Of a stretch of DNA of 64,000 nt, positions 10,471-21,008 are shown in pieces. The notes beneath the pieces were generated by a model. That model searched no databases. It was not told where the DNA came from and was given only the letters and a program-made list of their open reading frames with translations. Each line of letters starts with the position of its first letter. Positions within the stretch are counted from its first letter, which is position 1. Position numbers and translations under genes: made by a program. Origin of the DNA: Cliona cf. orientalis (lineage: Eukaryota; Porifera; Demospongiae; Clionaida; Clionaidae); assembly GCA_963930775.1 (NCBI GenBank), contig OZ005704.1, forward strand, positions 186,001-250,000, written 5' to 3'.

Positions 10471-10478
10471 TCATGTGA
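10471..10478 (+). promoter_or_regulatory. M-box-type E-box upstream of cathepsin L gene 6
   Basis: TCATGTGA, 106 bp upstream of the start codon, in the context GAATCATGTGATTC, which extends to a longer imperfect palindrome. Confidence 0.5.
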
Positions 10479-10583
10479 TTCCCGGAGAGATACAGTCATA
10501 AAAATCAAGCTGCAGCCTGTCTTTTCTTCATTCTGCCAGATCTCCTCTGCAGTTCAAACCCCCAGCAACAGCAGCAGTCAGCC

Positions 10584-11663
10584 ATGAAGCTTCTCTTGGT
10601 ACTTGCTCTAGCAGTGTTGGCCACTGCAAGACCTTTCACTGACGAGTGGGAGGACTTCAAAAAGGTACAGTGAAAATTTACAATAATAATATTATGACAC
10701 TATTTAGCTAATAAAGATCACAGTTGCTTGGATACAAAATTCACGATTTTGCTTTCTCTCTCTCTCTCTCAGATGTATGGTAAGACCTATGAAAGTGATG
10801 AAGAGGAATTGCGACGAAACATCATCTGGCAGTCCAATAAGAAATACATCGACACACACAACGCAAATGCTGACAAGTTTGGTTTTGAGCTGGGGATGAA
10901 TGGATTTGGAGATTTGGAGAGTCATGAGGTGGTCGACCTTCTCAATGGCTACAACCAGGAGATGAAGAATAGCTCCAAGGATGTGTTCACCTACAACCCC
11001 AACATCGAGGCTGCAGCCACTGTGGACTGGAGGGAGAAGGGAGCTGTTACTGAAGTGAAGAACCAAGGACAATGTGGCTCCTGCTGGTCATTCAGCACAA
11101 CTGGATCTCTCGAAGGACAACACTTCTTGAAACAAGGAGAACTTGTCTCTCTCAGTGAGCAGAATCTCATTGATTGTTCAACCAGATACGGTAACCATGG
11201 CTGCAAAGGAGGTCTCATGGACAATGCTTTCCGATACATCAGAGCAAACGGTGGAATTGACACTGAAAGGAGTTACCCCTACCAGGCTCACGATGAGCTC
11301 TGCCGATTCAGAGAGGCCGATGTTGGTGCAACTCTCAGTGGCTATGTCGACATCCCTCGCAGGGATGAGAGAGCACTCACACAGGCCATTCAAACCATTG
11401 GCCCCATCTCTGTCGCCATCGACGCCAGCAAGAGGACATTCCACTACTACAAGAGAGGTGTGTACTACGACCCCCTCTGCTCCTCCACCAAGCTGGACCA
11501 CGGTGTGCTGGCTGTTGGCTATGGTACCATGGATGGCGAAGAATACTACATCGTGAAGAACAGCTGGGGACCAACCTGGGGAGATGAGGGATACGTGATG
11601 ATGTCCCGTAACAGGGAGAACAACTGCGGCATCGCCACTCAAGCCAGCTACCCCAGAGTGTAG
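10584..11663 (+). CDS. Cathepsin L-like cysteine protease, array gene 6
   Basis: Papain-family endopeptidase of 323 residues; exon 1 10584-10664 (signal peptide [14 protein letters not shown]), exon 2 10773-11663. The acceptor has a long CT tract. Exon 2 opens with [20 protein letters not shown]. Active-site blocks are intact; SFSTTGS replaces SFSATGS just after the catalytic Cys. It is close to gene 4 in the second half ([19 protein letters not shown]). This is the last gene of the array; about 400 bp later the FHA gene starts on the same strand. All six genes share orientation and the exon 1/exon 2 break, so they arose by tandem duplication. Confidence 0.95.
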
Positions 11664-12063
11664 TAGCTAGAGTGGTCAAGTGCTCTTCCGGAATGCAACT
11701 GCCAATATTAGGGTGTATTACAAACTATAATTTGTTATGGTGTAATATTAATTGTGAGTACATGTGTGATTTTTGTATGTACAGTGTTTTTTTTACACTC
11801 GTGCAATCAATCACTGTTAGCTGATGTCAATTTTAATATGAACAACATACCATGCTATGCGAAATGCATGTGCACTCAGATTCAGATTGATATATAATAC
11901 AGTGCATGGAGGGGCAAGGCAGTACTAAATTTAGTATGGTTTCTTCAACATTGTGAAGCTAATGATTCTATAAAGTTGGAAGTGGTAGGGCTTTGCTGGG
12001 AGGAAGTTTAACTGTTTATCGAGTCCCCCCGCTGGCTCAAAAGTTCCAGGCACCGAGCCAAAG
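11664..12063. other. Intergenic spacer between cathepsin gene 6 and the FHA gene
   Basis: AT-rich 3' flank of cathepsin 6 followed by a more GC-rich promoter region for the FHA gene. I see no repeat or RNA gene here. Confidence 0.5.
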
Positions 12064-15000
12064 ATGAGTGCGGTGTGGCGCGTGTGCGAGCGAGCCGAGC
12101 TGGGGCAGGTAGGGAGACAATGGGAACTCGACAAAACTCGACCGCTGAGCATCGGGAGAAGCACGGAATCAGGCATTCAAATATCGGTAAGCTCAAAGTA
12201 GCTAGGCTGAAATTTCCGAGGTGGGCATCGTTTGGAAGAATAATTTGTTTATCCTCGATTCTCTACACAGTCTCAGTCGGTGGATAACAAGCATGCTGTG
12301 TTCGAATGGAACTCCAAGAAGGTTGCCTTCACCGTGCGAGATCTCGGCAGCATCAACGGCGTAAGTAGCTGCTAACATTCACACATACACATGATACATA
12401 CCTCTGTAATACAGTGTAATAGTAATTTCTCATGAACACATGATTGGTATGAATACTGGTGGAATTTTAATATCGAGTAAGTAGGTGTGTAATAATTCTA
12501 ATATATTCTGTGTTTCTTTTCAGACATACATCAACAATCGTCCTATTAGCCGAGGGGGTAGTGGTGTGCTCAACCATGGCGATGTCGTTCGCTTAGGATA
12601 TGGTTAGCTATATTATTAATCAATATAAAATAACCACTTCCTAATTGTTTCCCTCTTATGCACTATACATGCGCACGCACACATCGTCCATTCATCGCTA
12701 CTGTGCCGGCCGGCTTTCTATAGAGAAGAGTCAAGTGCTTCGTATTGAAGAGAGGTTTCTCTCTCCTGCCAACTCCCCAGCCAAAACAGCCATGGCTGCA
12801 CACCAGAACAACACCACAAAACAAACTCACTCCTCACCCGCACATACGGCCAATGCCATGACAACAAACACTCGTAATTACAATACTAATAGCATTACAT
12901 CACCACCTCCACCTTCTCTGCCCACGGCCGTAGCTTCTCCTAGCCCTATCAGCGGTCAGCAACAGTTCATAGGTCAAGCTCAGCAGCCTCAGGCCGTCGT
13001 GGTGCACAATGTTCCTACCTATGTCCAACAGCAGAGCCCTGTTCCTTTCGTAATGCCTCAGGTAGGTCAAAATTATTGTTGAAAATTAATTATCTGTGAA
13101 TAACGTTTTTGATGATTTTGCTGTAGTATGGTTTTCCTCCCTCTCCGCCCATTTCCCTCCATCCCACTCCCGGACCTGGGGGACATGTTACAATTCCCCA
13201 CGCTCCCAATTCGGCCTTTTCTCCAATAAGCCCCGCCCATTTCCTGCATTTATCCACGCCCCCTCCCATGAGCTCCTCTTCTGGGTCTCCGCCCATCAGC
13301 GTAGACGACCTTGAGTTGTCCTCTGAGAGCAGCTCCTCCAGCTCCAAGCCTCAGAGAAGCGATGGAAGAAGAGCTGTTGAGCTCACAAACTCACCAAACC
13401 TTTCTAAAGTGAGTAAGCTTTACGGGAAGCCATCTTGGTGGGGGGAGGAGAAGGCAACAGAGAGAGATAATGATCAAGAATTTGAATTCGTGAAGCCAGG
13501 CTCACAGATTTTACGTGACTATGATCATCGTGTAAGGTCCCTCAGTAACTGTGAAGACACATCTGCTCCCCCCAGACCCCAGAGGCTGTCTGCTAGTGAA
13601 GATCTTCGAGTCCAAGCAATGAGTAACTCCAGAGACAAAGAGTGTCCTTCACCGGCATCTACGTGGACCGTCGACTTTGGTGATAGCACTCCAGCTGCTA
13701 CAAAGAAGCGGCCATCTCGATTCGACAACGTGGAGCGCCGCCCTCGTTCGGCCGATCCATCTCCAAACAGGTCCCCTCAGATCAAGAAGGACCTCCTGCC
13801 TGTAACGACCAGCTCAAGCTTGAAGCGAAGTTCATCAACGCGTCGCTCCCCCTCCTCCTCCCCCAGACGCAGCCCCGTCATGACAAGAAGGCCACAAAAT
13901 ATGACTATCAAGAAGAAGGGAGGGGAAAATAGCACCACCAGTGCTCAGCTAGGCTCAGAACAAGCTCTATCACGATCGAAGACAATCACTAAAAAACCTC
14001 TCACTTATGCTTCGGCATCTCTGACAAGATCTAAGACAACAGTGAAAAAGAGCACCCCAACACACAACGCAGCTGGTGGAAGGGTAAGGAGATCTTCACT
14101 CGAGAAAGTAACTCAAGCCGCAAGTGGGAAGACCATAGCAACAACAAAGCAAGTGTACGTCGGCAGCAAGGAGGCTTCAAGCACGAAGAACAATGTCGTT
14201 TCTTCTCTGAATGACACTTATGTCACTGATCCTCTCAGCAGCAGCTTAGACGAATCACAGTCGACACAGCAATCTGATGCCAGCCTGTCTTCTTCGAGCC
14301 AGGTAACTGCCCTAGAGACCCCAGCTAGCCAGAAGGCCGCCGCTGGCGGGATGAAGAGCTCTAGTAGTACATCAAAGATTCAGCAGAGAAGGGGAGAAGA
14401 TGGAGGAGCAGGGGAAGCTAGACCCAACTCTGCAAGGAAACAGTGGGCCAGCGACCAATCACAGGTAAGGTTTAATCATTGAAGCACATACATTGAAATC
14501 ACAACGATGCTTAGAATACATGTGCGTGTATGCATGTGGTGTGTACATGTGTGTGCATATTAATTTTGAGTGTGCATGTGTTCATGAGTATGTGAGTGTG
14601 TATCGGCTGATGCAATACTATATTAGTCGATATACATGATTGTGTTTGTTTTTCTGCATGTACTATCCCCTGAGCCGGCCGGCTGTTATGCACATGACCC
14701 CCTCCCCAGCCCTAAGTACAATGATAATCACAACTTTCATGTGACACGTACAACCTCAAGCAGCTATAGCTAGTACACTCAGCCCTTTCTGAGCTTCAAA
14801 GAGTCACGTCTCCCCCACCCACTAGCAAAATATGCTGTTGACAAATATGGTCGGCCATTATTCATAGCTCAGGTGATGTACAGTGCTAAAAGGCAATAAG
14901 CTAGCTGGCTCTACTAAGATGTTATGATAAAGGTCGACTTATTTGTACTAATATTTGTAATCACATGCATGACATTGTGTGTACGTGTATGTGTGTACAG

Positions 15001-15580
15001 GTGCCCTCTGATGGCTTGATGCTTGCCAGTATTGAGGCGAGAATTCGCCGACTCAGCAAATTGGCTCACTCCTGTTCACGTCAGTTGTCATGCCTACAAC
15101 GGTCTCTGGGGGATGTCCCTGGCATTACGGTGCATAATATCCCACCCACCAGCCCACTGGGCAGCCTGAAAGGCTCCGAGCAAAAACTACCGGAATGGAG
15201 ATTCAATAAGGTATGTATGCAGTAGTGTGTATTGTTGACGACCATTACCCAACTGCACTTGTTGCTGTACTTCAGGAAGGGGATAGTATATTTCGTGGAA
15301 TGAGAACTGTTGAAAAGTGGCTGAAAGGTAATAATTTGTACCCACCCACCCCCACCCAACTCATAACTCATTCTCGTTATATTATTCAGACATTGAGGCA
15401 ACAGTCAAATCCATTGAGATAGGTGGGGAAGGGGGCGGAGCCAGTTGCCACGACATCGAAAGCACAGACTACCAAGCTGAGTACGAGGAGAGAGAGCTGG
15501 GGAGTGAGGTAGAAGCCATTCTGATGCAGGACAGCATGGAGGAGTACTACAGCTTCTCTGACACAGAAGAGACAACTTAA
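12064..15580 (+). CDS. FHA-domain protein, CEP170-like
   Basis: A protein of 806 residues from eight exons: 12064-12186, 12271-12360, 12524-12602, 12724-13061, 13127-14464, 15001-15210, 15276-15327 and 15390-15580, all phases consistent. Residues 1 to about 100 form an FHA phosphothreonine-binding domain, with GRSTESG, VDNKHAVFEW and LGSINGTYINNRP giving the Gly-Arg, Ser-x-x-His-type and Asn-Gly signature. This matches CEP170 proteins, where it is also N-terminal (SVDKQHAV, LGSLNGTFVND). The middle is Ser/Pro/Arg-rich and disordered with many SP and RRSPSS-type sites, as in the microtubule-binding part of CEP170. A C-terminal helix (IEARIRRLSKLAHSCSRQL) is followed by an acidic tail. The likely role is at centrioles or microtubules. 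It is half the length of vertebrate CEP170, so the assignment rests on the FHA domain and layout. Confidence 0.8.
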
Positions 15581-15829
15581 GAAACGAGCGATATAGATGA
15601 GATTTTTAATCCAGTAACAATATTGTGAACTATACACACGCAGTTATATATTACGCAATCACCAATCATTTTTTGATTTCAACTGTATAATTGAAATATA
15701 ATTAGGGTACAAATGTTATGTGGTATGTGTGTAGTGTATGCATGTATGTATGTATGCATGCCAAATGCATCTGAAGTTATCAATGGACAAAGGGCCCAGC
15801 ATTATGAAGCAAGCGGCCATCATTCCCAG

Positions 15830-16288
15830 CTAGACAGAGCCACTTTCACTACTCTCCAGAGAGGAGTTGCTAGAGAATGCCATTTTGAAGGTGTAGGCCT
15901 GACCATCTGTGTGTGTGCGTGTGTGTAGCAAGGATGATCAACCCCCCTCCCCAGCAGTAGGTATTCAGGCCATGGTACATAGTTCTCTAGTTGCATCAAA
16001 GGCTTATGAATAAAGAGGGTGGGGATTTGGAACTGATGACATCACCCAAATTTTAAATTTTAACCCCTCTGCAACACAATTATTATGATACACCATGCAC
16101 TGGGGATCCTATTATCCAGGTGCAAATAATATTATTATTCTCTTTCACAGGAAGCATGCGAGGATTGGCAAGTGTCGAGTACTTACTCTGTGAGAATGCC
16201 GTCTGGTGGTTGGTCATAACAAAAGCATCAAGAGCCGAGTCAATTTCGAGCCACTCAAGAAGACCTGTTGCACTCTTACTACCACTCC

Positions 16289-16323
<35 letters not shown>

Positions 16324-17128
16324 GATACAGTATACATGTACAAAAGTTAACATACATGTACACAAGTGCTCACCTTGGGAGAAGAACTTGACTCCTGATG
16401 GCGGAGCAACACCGACCTTTGTGAATAACTGCAAACAAGGTCAATTCAGTGATTATACAGGGCATATCATGGACTGAAATATGTAATCTATGGGCATATT
16501 ATGCAGACAAACCAAAAATGGCACAACTTGCTCACAATCTTAAAATTATTAATAACGTTGTCAGTGTAGTCTATAAAACCGATAATTCTCCCACCCCTCC
16601 TCACCCCTCCCTTCCCTTCCTCTCAAACTCAGCACCACAACTGCAAAACACACTCAGCCATACATACATACACCACTACAGTCCAGCCCATAGACTCCAC
16701 AGTAAACCTTTCAAAATAAAAAAAAAACATTTTTGTACTTTGGCTTACTTCGTTGAGTTGGTCGTTAGAGATATCGGGCGGGGCGTTGTAGAAGTGGAGT
16801 ACCTTCCCTGGGCTAACTATCCTGTTTTTACTGGTACCCTCGGCCGTCATGAATCGGTTGTTTCGAGAGTTAGAGAAGTCCTTCCAGCAGGGACTGCCAT
16901 CCTCCAAGGTACCTCCCTGGCTGTAGTCAGCTATGTAGCTGTGACGAGAATAGCTGAATGGGAACAAATAAAAAATGAATTTCAACTTTGATACTTGAAA
17001 GTAGTTCACTACTATGTACTCTACTGAACAGCAATGGGAAGCCTAGAGCTAATCAAGAAAATTACCCATAATTTGTTTGAACAAGGACCCATTCAGGTCA
17101 CATGCCCTCTTGTCCCATCTCTCTCTCT

Positions 17129-17173
<45 letters not shown>

Positions 17174-20100
17174 AGCTATAAATTCTCCAAACTTGAATTC
17201 ACTTGGCTAGCTACAAACACATACGAGCAGCCTGCACACTGAGACAGATATACACCAGCAAAAGGCAAAAGGCAAAAGGCAAAAGGCCCACCACCACGCA
17301 CCTCTATAAGAAATAAAGCTCAAGCTCACTAAATTTGAACTGTGAAGCTAGCTACAAATGGAAAGGTGACCTATCTCCAACTCTATAAGAGTAATTTAGT
17401 GTGAGACTTACTTCAATTCTAGCAGAGTTCCCAGCAGCTTGTGTCCATGGAGATGATGAATGGCATTCTTAGCTCCAACTGGGTTGTCCATGTGAGCCAT
17501 GGCAGTCCCTGGCTTGTTAGGGAGAACCTTTACCTGGTGGGAGGAGAAGAAAGCAAAACTCACTGACTGCTGCTATACACTGTTCATATTTATACACATT
17601 CAAATTATCCCGCCAAAAATTGCCCTCCAAAATTTAAAACTTTTTTCCCCGCCAAAATCTCCCTCCAAAAAGTATCCCGCCAAAAATGTGCGCACAAAAT
17701 ATATCATCATAAATATCCCTCCAAAATTTGCCCTCCAAAAAATTTGCGCCAAAAGTTCATCATTAAATTGTATAAATACCCTGCCAAAAGTAATGAATTT
17801 GAATAGCATCAAAAATACCTTGAGAACGTTTCCATAGGAACAGAGGAGATTGAAGACATGGTCACAGCTGGTCCTCCCTGGAGTCAGGCCGTATATCATT
17901 ATCACAGAGCCACTGCCAGCAACAGCTGAAGTACCAACCACATTGGTGTAGGCTGACTGCTGGGAGTTGCCTGGACCGGGAGAGAGGGACAAAAAGAAAC
18001 ATAAGGTGAGTACGTTAAAGACTAGATAGATAGAGAGAGGGCAGGGGGAAGGGGAAGAAGGGAGGCCCTAGCTTGAAACAAATTTCAGCGTGCCCTATCA
18101 AAGAGAAGCCTTCTGCCTGTCTTCAAAAGCTTCAATACAACACTGCCTCATTGTGGAGGGCACTTCCAGCCAATTAACAAGAAGCTAACAATCCAGCCCT
18201 TCACCTTACAAGGACATAGTGCTAGCCAACAGCCATACTGTGGGGGTCAGTTGGAGGTCCACTATTTCACTTCGCTTGGTATTGTAGGTATTGTAAAGTA
18301 TTGTACGGTATTGTAGGGTCAAGTAGGCCAGGAATCTGATTGGTCATTTGGTGGTCCACTATTTCACTTCACTTGTGGCCTCTGAGTGACCAATCGGATC
18401 ACAGTATTTGTTACAACTATATGGTAATATAGGTATTGTAAGGTATTGTAGGGTAAAGTAGGCTAGGAATCTGATTGGTCAGTTGGAGGTCCACTATTTC
18501 ACTTCGCTTGTACTTATCAATAATTATTACTAGTTATTGAACTGACCGTAGTTATTGGCGGGATAGGCCCTGACTTGCTGCTGGGGTGGGGGCTGTTGCT
18601 GGATGGCATTCCCCCCAGCTCCTCCACGAAAGTTCTGTTGAAGTAAACGACCTACATCAGGGAGGGAAATACCCATCCGCCACAGAGAGAGAGAGATGAC
18701 GGGGAAAGGGGGGGGGAGAAAAGGGCAAGGGAAAAACCAAAATCAGGCCAAAGCATCAGCAACAGTGAACATTGTGAATACACACACACACACACAGATA
18801 AAGTGATAACACAAAACAGTTTATGCTAATCCCCAAGGAAGAAAACGCTCTAGATAAACAGTGAATCAAAGCTACACAGGCCATGTACAAACATACAGGG
18901 AACTGAAAGTGACTGAGTGCATTAGAGGTAGACAGATGAGTATTGTACAGCAATGTAATACATTGTGTAGCATATTATGTAGTATAGTGTTGTGTGTGTG
19001 TATGCGCAGGTGTCATGCCTGTGTGCATGTGCATTAGTGGGTCATATGCACTCACACATATTGCACTATGCAATGTACACACACACATACACCACAGCAA
19101 TGGAGGAGGGGGTGATCGAGGATCCCTGCCTGAATGTGGGCGGGGCCTGCTCAGTCACATGACCAGTAACACAGAAAGCTGGTTGGTTGGTCAGATGGCT
19201 GCAAGATAACACCCTGTTCGTTTGTGCAAATGGTAACGTATGCATAGTACGAGGGTTGGGAGGGTGCGTGTGCGCACAGTGCAGAGTCAAGTGACCATTC
19301 TAATTAAAGCACACCATACACATCATATAGCAGCTATAGCAGACACAACCATTCAGCATTGAGAGCCTTACCCTGGGCAGTGAAATCCCAAGTCATTTCA
19401 TCATTCTTGTACACATTCAACTTAGTAGTCTAAAGGGCAAAAAAAAAAGGTATATAAGAGAGAGGCAAAGATGAATTCCAATTACAGCCCACCTTGGCAT
19501 ATTCTATCTTCAGTGTGCAACACCCAGCATAGATGTCAGCACCATCGAGCTGCTGTTTAGCCCTTGCAGCTGAGGCATTGGACTCAAATCTGGCATCACA
19601 AGTGTTAAGGATTATACACTAAAATTTAATATCTGATAAGAAATTGAGAGCCAATTTAAATTTAGTCCCTTATCCAGCCTGCTGTAACCATTCCACGAAG
19701 AAATGCAATTTCTTTTGTTGGAGTGGTGCAGCTGTCACTAGGAGAATTAAGGGACTAGTTTATACTATAGAGGGAAGGAGGGAGGATACTCGACAAGAAC
19801 CTGCAAGCCATTTTTCCTAAACACTACGATTCGTTGCACAAAGCCATAAGGTGAACAGATTGTCCGTATCACATCCTACAGCAAGAAAGAAGGTAAGGAA
19901 TAATATTTTAATTAATATAAAGATGACTACATTTTTAGGGTAAGAACGTCAATTGATAACATAGTCTCTATAGCTGCATAATGCTATGCAGGAGATATAT
20001 CATCCAGTTGGCTCACCACGGTGATGGGGTACATGGGGTTGAATATGGTAAAGAGGAGAATGTGATTCTTGGCGTCGGGCATGTCTGGGGGAATGGTTCC

Positions 20101-20846
20101 ACCCATACTCGGGCAGATTCCATACGGAGACCTGTTACATACAGTGCATGTCATACACATTGTGGCGTAAAAATTTAAGGGTGTAGTGTACATAGTTTGC
20201 ATATTCATGTCTACTATGCATGTGCTAGCTACAAAATGTAATACATCACTGCATGGTTAATGTGTATGTACTTACCGGGTGATTTCTTGGCTCGTGGAAA
20301 AGTTGAAAAAGACAGGTCTGTCCATGATGTAGACCTGGCTTGTCTGTGTCGTCGAGACACAGCTCATGGCATCTTCAATGTTCTCAAACTCAATCAGTGC
20401 CTGTCTCATGCGTGGCATCATGGTCAGGTAACTGCAAAAATGAGTCACACAGATTTTATCACCACGATCAGCCATTCTTTCGCGAACTGGCCATTGTACC
20501 TGATTTTTCCAAACTTGGAGAGAGAAGCGACCATCTGCTGGTGAGTACATCCATCTGGAACGGCCCTTGCGTGCACAACGCGTGAAGGAGCGGTGTTATG
20601 CGGGTCTGCAGTACCCTATGTGGTTAAAAGATGGCGGACGATGACAAGGAGCTCGCGATGCGATAAGAAATCGCCCATAAAACATGCTTCCAGAATAGTG
20701 AAAATTTCAATTTGCTTCGATCGTGTCACCTTTGGTTGGGGTATTGCCACGGTAGTCACTTGTTCCTCCAGCTTCACTCTCTTCGTCTCACTGTCTAGGC
20801 CTTCAAGATCACCTGGGATTCTTTCCAACATGTGCTTCTCTGCCAT
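15830..20846 (-). CDS. HNRNPL: Heterogeneous nuclear ribonucleoprotein L
   Basis: A nuclear RNA-binding splicing regulator that prefers CA-rich RNA; 515 residues from 14 exons. Exons in coding order: 20730-20846, 20500-20615, 20276-20431, 20017-20131, 19790-19875, 19493-19589, 19372-19429, 18547-18651, 17819-17970, 17412-17533, 16749-16938, 16374-16428, 16187-16288 and 15830-15906; the frame stays open throughout. Four RRMs are seen: RRM1 about 49-127 (PSRVVHARAVPDG, RQALIEFENIEDA), RRM2 about 148-230 (AKNHILLFTIFNPMYPIT, GADIYAGCCTLKIEYAK), RRM3 about 300-375 (VIMIYGLTPGRTSCDHVFN) and RRM4 about 418-500 (VLHFYNAPPDISNDQL, ATGLLEWLEI, NGQAYTFKMAFS). The spacer between RRM2 and RRM3 is Gly/Gln/Pro-rich but much shorter than in human. 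RNNRF before RRM4 is a family hallmark. The start codon lies 162 bp from the divergent LRRK-like gene. Confidence 0.94.
15907..15927 (-). promoter_or_regulatory. CA-rich tract at the last 3' splice site of HNRNPL
   Basis: On the coding strand the last intron ends in ACACACACG and CACACACACAG, immediately before the terminal exon. CA repeats are the preferred target of hnRNP L, and vertebrate hnRNP L is known to control splicing of its own transcript. Autoregulation here is inference. Confidence 0.45.
16291..16321. repeat. (GA)n microsatellite
   Basis: A 31-bp GA tract on the plus strand. Read as (CT)n on the minus strand it forms the pyrimidine tract of HNRNPL exon 13's acceptor. Confidence 0.9.
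17131..17171. repeat. (CT)n microsatellite in an HNRNPL intron
   Basis: About 20 CT units between exons 10 and 11 of HNRNPL. On the transcript strand it reads GA. Confidence 0.9.
17259..17287. repeat. (GGCAAAA)n minisatellite
   Basis: Four 7-bp GGCAAAA-type units in the same HNRNPL intron as the CT tract. Confidence 0.85.
17605..17790. repeat. Degenerate CCCGCCAAAA / CCCTCCAAAA repeat cluster
   Basis: Eight or nine loose copies of CCC(G/T)CCAAAA(T)TT lie in HNRNPL intron 9, spaced roughly 15-30 bp apart. Related CCGCCAA(A) motifs occur at 31508-31580 in an intron of the permuted-Ras gene. Read on the transcript strand the motif is TTTTGG(C/A)GGG, resembling an E2F site, but the clustering looks repeat-derived. 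Confidence 0.6.
18247..18511. repeat. Interspersed repeat, GGTATTGTAGG family (copy 3)
   Basis: Tandem partial units in HNRNPL intron 8, with GTCCACTATTTCACTTCGCTT occurring at both ends, AATCTGATTGGTCA twice and TGACCAATCGGATCACAG once. The ordered blocks match 455-725 and 1266-1440. Confidence 0.75.
18652..19371 (-). other. HNRNPL intron 7, longest of the gene
   Basis: No exon seen. It holds several CA/TG-rich tracts, for example a TG run at about 18988-19001 that reads CA in the transcript, and a CA run at 18780-18797 that reads GT. A poison exon cannot be excluded by eye. Confidence 0.5.
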
Positions 20847-20915
20847 TACGCTTCAGCAGTGCTCCGCGCACCTCCGGATAACTAACAGTAAATCTCCGTG
20901 CACTATAATGTTCGC

Positions 20916-20925
20916 ATCACGTGAT
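20916..20925. promoter_or_regulatory. ATCACGTGAT palindrome in the HNRNPL/LRRK-like shared promoter
   Basis: A perfect 10-bp palindrome with a CACGTG E-box core; TCACGTGA is also the core of the lysosomal CLEAR element. It lies midway in the 162-bp divergent promoter. Confidence 0.45.
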
Positions 20926-21008
20926 CACAAAATCAGGTCAGCAGCTAAAAAATTTTTGCAAAGGGGACAGGAAAGCAGTGAATCCACAGTACAGAGAGAC
21001 AGCTAGCT

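Noticed and set aside
7138-11642. Long minus-strand open frames (about 150-185 codons) opposite several cathepsin genes, similar to each other
   Set aside because: They are antisense shadows of conserved coding exons; similarity follows from the sense strand. No splice sites or promoter on that strand.
16449-16991. 180-codon plus-strand frame opposite HNRNPL exon 11
   Set aside because: Overlaps a clear RRM-coding exon on the other strand; includes intron sequence and homopolymer runs.
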